From assembly GCA_011391185.1 (NCBI GenBank), contig JAABRB010000084.1, positions 1 through 11,107 of the forward strand: a stretch of 11,107 nt of DNA, read 5' to 3'. Shown here one piece after another: positions 6,292 through 11,107 of this stretch. The notes beneath the pieces are model-generated. The model worked only from the letters and a program-made list of their open reading frames with translations, did no database searches and was not told the origin of the DNA. Origin of the DNA: Betaproteobacteria bacterium. Its GTDB lineage: Bacteria; Pseudomonadota; Gammaproteobacteria; Burkholderiales; SG8-39. A program made the position numbers and the translations under genes. Within the stretch, counting starts at the first letter, position 1. Each line of letters starts with the position of its first letter.

Positions 6292-6867
6292 ATGAAACTC
6301 TACCAAATGCTCGCCGCCGGCGTGGCCATCATTGCCCTCGCGGGCGGCAACGCGCTCGCCGAGGGCTCAAAGGCGGAAAAGCAGGCGGAAAAGCAGGCGG
6401 AACTGCGCAAGTCGTCGAAGACGACCCTCGAAGATTTTTACAAAGCCGAGCCGAAACTCAAGGGCCAGGTCGAGAAGTCGACCGGTTACGCGACATTCAC
6501 CACCTATGGCCTCTCTTTTCTCATCGGCGGCGCAGGCGGCAAGGGTCTCGTTCACGACCGGAAGACCGGCAAGGAAACCTTCATGGACATGGCGCAGGCC
6601 AGCGCGGGCGTGCAGATCGGCATATCGCAAACCCGGGTCCTGATCGTGTTCAAGAACGAGACAGCCGTAAGAACCTTCGTGGACAAGGGCTGGGAGTTCG
6701 GCGGGGGCGGCGCGGCAAGCGCTGGCGTCGCGGACAAGAAGATCGGCAGCGGTGCTGGCGAAAATCTGATCGCCGATGCGACCTACTACACGCTCACCCC
6801 GAACGGCCTGCAGTACGGTGGCGCGATCGCCGGAACGAAGTTCTGGAAGGACAAGGATCTCAACTAG
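6292..6867 (+). CDS. secreted SYLF-domain (Ysc84-type) protein
   Basis: A 191-residue exported protein. A Sec signal peptide occupies about 1-23 (MKLYQMLAAGVAIIALAGGN, then ALA before Glu24); there is no lipobox. A Lys/Glu/Gln segment (about 26-40) contains two AEKQ repeats. The SYLF (Ysc84) fold follows from about 44 to the end, with GYATFTTYGLSFLIGGAGGKG (65-85), GVQIGISQTRVLIVFKNE (106-123) and a Gly-rich core (WEFGGGGAASAG) before YYTLTPNGLQYGG. Eukaryotic SYLF domains bind phosphoinositides; bacterial exported versions are largely uncharacterised and are assumed to act in the periplasm or at the outer membrane. AAAGGA (6278-6283) lies 8 bases before ATG 6292, which fixes this start over the longer open frame. 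The gene is monocistronic, with divergent regulatory DNA upstream and a strong terminator downstream. Confidence 0.9.
   Translation: MKLYQMLAAGVAIIALAGGNALAEGSKAEKQAEKQAELRKSSKTTLEDFYKAEPKLKGQVEKSTGYATFTTYGLSFLIGGAGGKGLVHDRKTGKETFMDMAQASAGVQIGISQTRVLIVFKNETAVRTFVDKGWEFGGGGAASAGVADKKIGSGAGENLIADATYYTLTPNGLQYGGAIAGTKFWKDKDLN
6372..6402 (+). repeat. 12-bp in-frame tandem repeat (AEKQ) in the SYLF gene
   Basis: Two full copies of GGCGGAAAAGCA plus a 7-base partial copy code for consecutive AEKQ units just after the signal peptide. The repeats are identical at DNA level, so the copy number may vary between strains without breaking the frame. Confidence 0.75.
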
Positions 6868-6890
6868 ACGGCGCGAGCCGAAAGACTCGT

Positions 6891-6915
6891 ACGAGGGGGC
6901 CGCCGGCCCCCTCGT
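6891..6915. terminator. strong hairpin terminator between convergent genes
   Basis: A perfect 11-bp stem (ACGAGGGGGCC 6891-6901 with GGCCCCCTCGT 6905-6915) closes a 3-base loop. It is followed on the plus strand by TGCATTATT and on the minus strand by ACGAGTCTTT, so neither U-run is ideal. It lies 23 bases after the SYLF stop and 55 bases past the stop of the convergent lipoprotein gene, and probably serves both directions. Confidence 0.72.
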
Positions 6916-6970
6916 TGCATTATTCAGCGCCGGTTACCGACGTGCGGCCGAAACCGCGTCCTGCGACGGG

Positions 6971-7321
6971 CTACTTCGCTTTGCCCTTCTCCTTCTGGTA
7001 CTCGTTCAGCAGGCATGTGATTCCCCGGTCCGTTGCGTTCGCCTGCAGCTGCGACGTAATGGCCATGGTCCAGTTCTGGGGTGTGATGCGTCCGTAGTAG
7101 AGGCGCGAAGTCTCGTCCATGAAGTACGACGCGTCGTCGGAAGCGTTCGCGTTCAACAGATTGCCGATGTTGGTGGTGCCGAGCGGGGAGTAGTAGCACG
7201 CCGTCTGCACCTGGTTGAGAAACGCGTCGAATTCGTTGGCGGGCTTCCACGCGTCCGGTGCGCAGGCTGAAAGTAGCGAACTGCCGCATATCGCGACCCA
7301 TCCGGCCCTGAGAGATTGCAT
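6971..7321 (-). CDS. small predicted lipoprotein, unknown family
   Basis: A 116-residue product. The N-terminus MQSLRAGWVAICGSSLLSAC is a short lipoprotein signal peptide with lipobox L-S-A-C and lipidated Cys20; Ala at +2 predicts outer-membrane sorting. The mature part is about 96 residues, with Cys42 (TACYYSP) and Cys103 (GITCLLNEY) that could form a disulfide in the periplasm, and a Lys-rich end (QKEKGKAK). I do not recognise a family. The start is well fixed by a perfect AGGAGG (7335-7330) 8 bases upstream of ATG. Directly behind that site sit seven 11-bp tandem repeats. The gene is divergent from another lipoprotein gene at 7518 and convergent with the SYLF gene. Confidence 0.77.
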   Translation of the reverse strand: MQSLRAGWVAICGSSLLSACAPDAWKPANEFDAFLNQVQTACYYSPLGTTNIGNLLNANASDDASYFMDETSRLYYGRITPQNWTMAITSQLQANATDRGITCLLNEYQKEKGKAK

Positions 7322-7334
7322 CTGAGTGACCTCC

Positions 7335-7411
7335 TGTGCTCTTGGTGTGCTCTTGGTGTGCTCTTGGTGTGCTCTTGGTGTGCTCTTGGTGTGCTCTTGG
7401 TGTGCTCTTGG
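7335..7411. repeat. seven perfect tandem copies of an 11-bp unit (TGTGCTCTTGG)
   Basis: Seven identical copies span 77 bases without a mismatch (minus-strand unit CCAAGAGCACA). The array abuts, by one shared base, the AGGAGG ribosome site of the minus-strand lipoprotein gene. It therefore lies in that gene's 5' UTR or promoter, and on the other side reaches the candidate promoter of the plus-strand lipoprotein. Eleven bases is about one helical turn, so each copy shows the same DNA face. Because 11 is not a multiple of 3 and no frame contains a stop, the array opens several false reading frames. Confidence 0.97.
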
Positions 7412-7517
7412 CTATCATCGGAAAACGGCGATAGTATCGCACGCACGGCCGGCAGGAAAAGCGCGTGTCGTGTCCTGCGCGGACGCCCGGAAACAGACCA
7501 GCTGCAAGGAGTTCTTC
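7412..7517. promoter_or_regulatory. divergent control region with palindrome GCGATAGTATCGC
   Basis: A perfect 13-bp odd palindrome (7428-7440) lies in the non-repetitive part of the interval. On the plus strand TTGGCT (7408-7413, formed by the last repeat) and TAGTAT (7432-7437) make a moderate promoter with 18-bp spacing. On the minus strand the same bases offer TACTAT (7436-7431). The palindrome would then cover both -10 boxes and could serve as a shared operator. A second, loose inverted repeat GCAGGA/TCCTGC lies at 7452-7457 and 7473-7478, within the leader of the 7518 gene. Confidence 0.33.
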
Positions 7518-8240
7518 ATGACGATACGAATCGCGAACGCGGCCACCGCTGGTGCGTTGCAGAGCCCGGCCCGGCGCAGGGTAATCTCGGGGCTGGGCGC
7601 CGGCGCGGTCGTGGCGCTGGTGGGCGGTTGCGTGGCACCGACACTTGCGCCGCGCACGGTTGTCACGGGAAGCGCACCGAGCGTCGGCGCGACGTGGACG
7701 TTCGGATATCGGAGCGACTGGAGCGCCGTTGCGCCGCGCACGCTGACGTACACGGTCACCGCCGTCAGCGATCAGGGAATCCAGGACCGCCTGGTACTGC
7801 AAGGTGAGCCAGGCGGCGGAGACCGGCTGTTCACGTCGGCCTGGGAGGTCGCCGCGCGGCCGCTCACGAATCTGATGGTACACGAGTTCTCGCCCTATCT
7901 GCTCGCATTCGGCGCTGTGCCGACCGGCGAGCGGATCAACGTGACGATGCCGGCCGTGAACTGGGGCACCACCTGGACGACCACGGCGCGTGCCGTCGGC
8001 ACCGAGCGCGTATCCGTTCCGGCCGGGACCTTCGACGCGGTGAGAATCGAGATTCTCGGCTCCCGACTTTTCGTCGCCGGCCAGATGGACAACACGGCGG
8101 ACGCGGTAAGAGTCTACGCAACCGCGTGGCTCGCGCCGGCTGTGCGACGCTCGATCCGTTTCACGTTCCAGACGCAGGCGGCCGCGCTGAATCTCCTCTC
8201 GCGCGACCACTTCGAGCTCCAGAGCTACCGGGCGGGCTGA
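7518..8240 (+). CDS. predicted lipoprotein, unknown function, possibly Tat-exported
   Basis: A 240-residue product. ATG at 7518 is chosen because AAGGAG (7506-7511) lies 6 bases upstream; the frame is open back to 7326 only because it runs through the tandem repeats. The signal region has PARRRVISGLGAGAVVALVG followed by lipobox G-G-C with Cys38. The Arg-Arg-Arg-Val-Ile start resembles a twin-arginine motif, and the long N-region (about 18 residues) fits Tat better than Sec. The mature part (about 200 residues) looks beta-rich: GATWTFGYRSDW, repeated Thr/Val strands, and a late VSVPAGTFDAVRIE. This last motif is common in periplasmic DUF3108-like or TapB-like beta proteins; that is a resemblance only. 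It lies 39 bp upstream of the response regulator on the same strand, so it may be cotranscribed with the two-component genes. Confidence 0.8.
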   Translation: MTIRIANAATAGALQSPARRRVISGLGAGAVVALVGGCVAPTLAPRTVVTGSAPSVGATWTFGYRSDWSAVAPRTLTYTVTAVSDQGIQDRLVLQGEPGGGDRLFTSAWEVAARPLTNLMVHEFSPYLLAFGAVPTGERINVTMPAVNWGTTWTTTARAVGTERVSVPAGTFDAVRIEILGSRLFVAGQMDNTADAVRVYATAWLAPAVRRSIRFTFQTQAAALNLLSRDHFELQSYRAG

Positions 8241-8279
8241 GTCGGGTCCGCGCACCATCGCCCGCCGCGGGACAAACCA

Positions 8280-8942
8280 ATGAGGCTGCTGCTGGTCGAA
8301 GACGACCGGATGATTGGCGACGCGGTGCGCGAAGGACTGCACCAGGAAGGCTACGCCGTCGATTGGGTGCAGGACGGGAGCGCTGCAGAGACCGCGCTCA
8401 GGGCCGAAAGGTACGATCTGATGCTGCTCGATCTCGGCTTGCCGCGCCGCGGCGGAATGGAGGTGCTGGCTGCGCTGCGCAACGCGCACAACGACGTCCC
8501 GGTCCTGGTGATCACCGCGCGCGACACGCCTTCGGACCGTGTCAAAGGCCTGGATACCGGCGCCGACGACTATCTCGTCAAGCCGTTCGATCTCGATGAG
8601 CTCGCGGCGCGCGTGCGCGCGCTGCTGCGCCGCGCCGCCGGGCGCGCGGAACCGGATGTGCGCTGCGGGCCGCTCACGCTCATTCCGGCAACCCGCGAGG
8701 TGTTCGTGGACGAGCGTCCCGTCGCACTCTCGGCACGGGAATTCACTTTGCTTGCGGCGCTCGCCGAGCGGCCCGGGGTCGTGCTCTCGCGATCGCAGCT
8801 GGAAGACCGCCTGTACGGCTGGGGCGAGGAGATCTCGAGCAACGCCGTCGAAGTGCACGTTCACAATCTACGCCGCAAGATCGGGATCGAAATCATCCGC
8901 AATGTGCGCGGCGTCGGCTACACGCTGGAGACCGGCGGATGA
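8280..8942 (+). CDS. OmpR-family response regulator (QseB/PmrA/TctD subgroup)
   Basis: A 220-residue DNA-binding response regulator. The receiver domain (1-115) starts [20 protein letters not shown], with acidic pair Asp8-Asp9, phospho-acceptor Asp51 in [11 protein letters not shown], switch Thr79 and Lys101 in DYLVKPFD. A linker leads to the winged-helix effector domain (about 125-217) with [20 protein letters not shown], the recognition helix [14 protein letters not shown] and the ending VRGVGYTL. Length and motifs match QseB, PmrA and TctD. ATG at 8280 has only a weak GGGA ribosome site. The stop overlaps the kinase start (ATGA), so the two are translationally coupled and certainly a pair. 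A perfect CTTAAG-N5-CTTAAG box, the binding layout known for this subgroup, stands 20 bases after the kinase gene and is its likely target. Confidence 0.96.
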   Translation: MRLLLVEDDRMIGDAVREGLHQEGYAVDWVQDGSAAETALRAERYDLMLLDLGLPRRGGMEVLAALRNAHNDVPVLVITARDTPSDRVKGLDTGADDYLVKPFDLDELAARVRALLRRAAGRAEPDVRCGPLTLIPATREVFVDERPVALSAREFTLLAALAERPGVVLSRSQLEDRLYGWGEEISSNAVEVHVHNLRRKIGIEIIRNVRGVGYTLETGG

Positions 8943-10246
8943 CCTCCCTGCGACAGCGCCTGCTCGTCGCCCTGCTCGGCGCGTTGCTGCTCGTCGGCGT
9001 GCTGGCGAGTGCGGCGACCTATCTGTCCGCGCGGAGCGAGATCAATGCGCTGCTCGACGAGGAGCTCCGCCAGGTCGCGCTTTCGCTGCGCGACCATGCC
9101 GTGCTCGATCTCTCGCGGCTGACGCGGGGCGGTTCCGATGCGCGCCAGCGGGTGGTGGTGCAGATCTGGGACCCGACCGGAGTCGCGCTCTATCTGTCGA
9201 ATACGGGGACGCCGCTGCCGCTGGTGCGCACGCAAGGGTACGTGACGCTCGCGCACGAGGAACGCGAGTGGCGCGTCTATACGGCCACGACGGGCCATCA
9301 GACGATCCAGGTCGGCCAGCCGATCGCCCTGCGGCGCGAGCTCGCCACCGACGTGGCGCTACGGATCCTGGTTCCGATTCTCGCCGCGCTACCGCTCTTC
9401 GGCGTGTTGATCTGGCTGGTGGTGGGGCACGGGCTCGCACCGGTCGCACGGCTGGCGCGCACCATCGCGTCGCGCGGCGCCGCCTCGCTCGCGCCGCTGC
9501 CCGCGGACCGGCTGCCCGAGGAAATTGCGCCGCTCGTGGCGTCGCTGAACGGACTGCTCTCACGCCTTGAACTCGCCTTCGGTCTGCAGCGCCGCTTTGC
9601 CGCCGATGCGGCACACGAGCTTCGCACGCCGCTCACCGCGCTGGGCCTGCAGATCCAGCTGCTCGAGCGCGCCAAGACCGACGCCGAGCGGGCGAGCGCC
9701 GTGGCGCGGCTGAGGGCGGGCGTCAAGCGCGCGACACGACTCGTCGAGCAGCTGCTGGTCATGGCGCGTCTCGAGCCGGACGCGGCGGACAGGAGTTTCG
9801 AACGCGTTGAGCTTGGCGCGTTGGCACTCTCGGTGACGGGCGATCGCGCGCCGCTCGCCGAAGCGCAGGGCATCGCGCTCGAGCTGGACGCGGAGGAGCA
9901 TGTCACGACGCTTGGCAGCGAAGATGCCTTGCGAATCCTTCTCTCCAATCTCGTCGACAACGCGATTCGCTATGCGCTTCCCGGCGGCGCGATCGTGGTG
10001 CGAGTGTCGAACGCGGCCGGCGATGCGATTCTCGAGGTCTCGGACGACGGACCCGGCATACCCGAGAGCGAGCGGCCACGGGTATTCGATCGCTTCTATC
10101 GCGTCGCCGGCACCGCGCAGCCCGGCAGCGGTCTCGGCCTCGCCATCGTGCGCCAGGTGGCCGACCTGCACCGCGCGCGCGTGGAGCTCGGCGCGGGGCT
10201 CGGCGGCGCCGGGCTGGCAGTTCGCGTCCGCTTCACGCCTGCCTGA
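8939..10246 (+). CDS. membrane sensor histidine kinase (QseC/TctE-like)
   Basis: A 435-residue inner-membrane kinase, partner of the preceding regulator by ATGA overlap. Layout: TM1 about 7-29, a periplasmic sensor segment of about 110 residues (30-141), TM2 about 142-163, a HAMP-like linker, and the dimerisation/phospho-acceptor helix with His226 in [13 protein letters not shown]. The ATP-binding domain has an N box ([11 protein letters not shown]; Asn337, Asn341), G1 (DDGPGI, 369-374), F box (FDRFYR, 383-388) and G2 (GSGLGLAIV, 396-404). Everything needed for autophosphorylation and phosphotransfer is present. The compact sensor domain resembles the N-terminal region of QseC/TctE-type kinases; the signal cannot be deduced. 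No acidic cluster of the kind that binds ferric iron in PmrB is visible, so metal sensing is not supported. The gene ends shortly before the CTTAAG box and protease gene. Confidence 0.95.
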   Translation: MTSLRQRLLVALLGALLLVGVLASAATYLSARSEINALLDEELRQVALSLRDHAVLDLSRLTRGGSDARQRVVVQIWDPTGVALYLSNTGTPLPLVRTQGYVTLAHEEREWRVYTATTGHQTIQVGQPIALRRELATDVALRILVPILAALPLFGVLIWLVVGHGLAPVARLARTIASRGAASLAPLPADRLPEEIAPLVASLNGLLSRLELAFGLQRRFAADAAHELRTPLTALGLQIQLLERAKTDAERASAVARLRAGVKRATRLVEQLLVMARLEPDAADRSFERVELGALALSVTGDRAPLAEAQGIALELDAEEHVTTLGSEDALRILLSNLVDNAIRYALPGGAIVVRVSNAAGDAILEVSDDGPGIPESERPRVFDRFYRVAGTAQPGSGLGLAIVRQVADLHRARVELGAGLGGAGLAVRVRFTPA

Positions 10247-10261
10247 CGCGCCCGCGGGGGG

Positions 10262-10278
10262 CTTAAGTCCGGCTTAAG
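10262..10278 (+). promoter_or_regulatory. PmrA/QseB-type response-regulator box (CTTAAG-N5-CTTAAG)
   Basis: Two identical CTTAAG hexamers (10262-10267 and 10273-10278) are separated by TCCGG, giving an 11-bp direct-repeat period. This is the established direct-repeat layout of PmrA boxes (YTTAAK-N5-YTTAAK) and of related OmpR-family regulators that bind as tandem dimers. It lies 71 bases before the protease ATG and directly after the genes for a regulator of this subgroup. A weak -10 candidate is CATCAT (10289-10294). Each hexamer is rare in DNA this GC-rich, so a chance perfect pair is unlikely. Confidence 0.7.
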
Positions 10279-10305
10279 GATCGCGTTTCATCATCTCCGG
10301 CGAGA

Positions 10306-10322
10306 CGAGGGATGGTCCCTCG
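10306..10322 (+). other. hairpin in the protease leader region
   Basis: CGAGGGA (10306-10312), TGG, TCCCTCG (10316-10322) is a perfect 7-bp stem with a 3-base loop, 16 bases before the AGGAGA ribosome site. No U-run follows. It may stabilise the protease mRNA leader, weakly terminate the two-component operon, or act as an additional operator. Confidence 0.3.
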
Positions 10323-10348
10323 GCGCTCACCAGCAACAGGAGAGAACA

Positions 10349-11107
10349 ATGATGAAACACAATCGTCTGGCCCCTGCGGCCATCGCCCTGGCGGTTGCCG
10401 CTGCGTTTGCGGCAGGCTGCACCGATGTGAAGCTGCCCGGCGTGGCGGCGGCCAATGCCATGAGCGCAACCCCCACGGCGGCCGCGACCCCCGCGGCGGC
10501 CCGGCAGGCGCTGCCCGGCTTCAGCCAACTGGTGAAGGAGCAGGGTCCCACGGTCGTGAACGTGGCGGTGAAGAAGTCCGGGTCGGAGGTTACGGCCGGC
10601 ATGCCGCAGTTCGACGAGGACGGCCCGTTCGGAGAGTTCTTCCGGCGCTTTGGCATGCCCATGCCGCGCGGCGGGGAGCAAGGCGGCCCGCGCACGCCGC
10701 AGCCCAGCCAGGGCGTGGGCTCGGGCTTTCTCATCAGTCCCGACGGACTGATTCTCACCAATGCTCACGTGGTGGACGGGGCCGACGAGGTCATCGTCAA
10801 ACTCTCGGACAAGCGCGAGTTTCCCGCCAAGGTGCTGGGTGTCGATGCGCGCACTGATGTCGCGGTGCTCAAGATCGAGGCCACCGGGCTTCCGGCGGTT
10901 CGCATCGGCGATGTGAGCAAGACCGAAGTCGGTGAATGGGTGGCCGCAATCGGCTCGCCCTTCGGACTCGAGAGCACGGTGACCGCGGGAATCGTCTCGG
11001 CGAAATCGCGCAACCTGCCCGATGAGCGCCTGGTGCCGTTCATCCAGACCGACGTGGCTGTCAACCCCGGCAACTCCGGGGGGCCGCTCTTCAATCTCGC
11101 CGGCGAG
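10349..11107 (+). CDS. Do-family (DegP/DegQ/MucD-type) serine endoprotease, N-terminal part, with lipobox (3' end outside window)
   Basis: The first 253 codons are seen; the frame is still open at the window edge. The trypsin-like domain has the full catalytic triad: His140 (LTNAHVVDGA), Asp170 (ARTDVAVLKI) and Ser243 (NPGNSGGPLFN). Residues about 84-118, rich in Phe, Gly and Pro (GPFGEFFRRFG), correspond to the LA loop of DegP/DegQ. The PDZ domains should follow outside. Do proteases degrade or refold damaged envelope proteins in the periplasm. The signal region MMKHNRLAPAAIALAVAAAF ends in A-A-G-C with Cys24, a lipobox rather than the usual Ala-x-Ala site, followed by an Ala/Thr/Pro tether (about 32-52). 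Two adjacent ATGs (10349, 10352) both suit AGGAGA at 10338-10343. It lies behind the two-component operon and a CTTAAG-N5-CTTAAG box, so activation by that system is likely. Confidence 0.94.
   Translation, partial: MMKHNRLAPAAIALAVAAAFAAGCTDVKLPGVAAANAMSATPTAAATPAAARQALPGFSQLVKEQGPTVVNVAVKKSGSEVTAGMPQFDEDGPFGEFFRRFGMPMPRGGEQGGPRTPQPSQGVGSGFLISPDGLILTNAHVVDGADEVIVKLSDKREFPAKVLGVDARTDVAVLKIEATGLPAVRIGDVSKTEVGEWVAAIGSPFGLESTVTAGIVSAKSRNLPDERLVPFIQTDVAVNPGNSGGPLFNLAGE

Noticed and set aside
7335..7411. CRISPR array
   Set aside because: The units are 11 bp, directly adjacent and without spacers; this is a simple tandem repeat.
7326..7517. N-terminal extension of the 7518 lipoprotein through the tandem repeats, giving a hydrophobic 11-residue repeat
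   Set aside because: The array has no stop in any frame, so it opens spurious frames. AAGGAG at 7506-7511 and the lipobox signal fit the start at 7518.
6924..8864. 646-codon open frame on the minus strand across the lipoprotein and regulator genes
   Set aside because: It lies antisense to three well-supported genes, reads through the stop-free repeat array and has an Arg/His-rich composition typical of a GC-rich shadow frame.

Overview
This is an 11.1 kb high-GC chromosomal window from a Gram-negative proteobacterium. A betaproteobacterium, or a closely similar gammaproteobacterium, fits best. The evidence is the adjacent hemA and prfA genes, a YgdQ-like TerC protein, a QseBC/PmrAB-type two-component pair, Do-family (DegP/DegQ) protease chemistry, lipobox-bearing lipoproteins, and consistently GC-rich codon third positions. 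No tRNA, rRNA, insertion sequence, integrase, phage gene or CRISPR array is visible. Most genes look like core chromosome, so the more unusual material lies between the genes.

Left part (1-835): the C-terminal helix-turn-helix end of a Crp/Fnr-family regulator enters from outside the window. A 389-bp gene-poor interval follows. It holds a TGTGA/TCACA element, a TATAGT -10 hexamer and a textbook intrinsic terminator, which together outline a candidate sRNA of about 100 nt carrying two CUCCUCC (anti-Shine-Dalgarno) motifs. A 60-codon membrane miniprotein comes next, and its 3' end overlaps the 3' end of prfA convergently.

Middle-left (802-5959, all minus strand): a Hanks-type Ser/Thr kinase with an unassigned C-terminal domain, then a TerC-family membrane protein with its own terminator, then hemA (glutamyl-tRNA reductase, with its own TATAAT -10), then prfA (peptide release factor 1). 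The usual partner prmC does not follow prfA.

Middle (5960-7517): a 332-bp divergent interval with two perfect long palindromes, then a secreted SYLF/Ysc84-domain protein (+). A strong hairpin terminator separates it from a small convergent lipoprotein gene (-). Immediately upstream of that gene's Shine-Dalgarno sequence sit seven perfect tandem copies of an 11-bp unit.

Right part (7518-11107, all plus strand): a predicted lipoprotein, an OmpR-family response regulator, its histidine kinase (ATGA overlap), and the first 253 codons of a Do-family serine protease with a lipobox. A perfect CTTAAG-N5-CTTAAG direct repeat lies between the kinase and protease genes. This is the known recognition layout of PmrA/QseB-type regulators, so the protease is probably a direct target of the neighbouring two-component system. 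The right half therefore looks like an envelope-quality-control cluster of lipoproteins, sensor and periplasmic protease.
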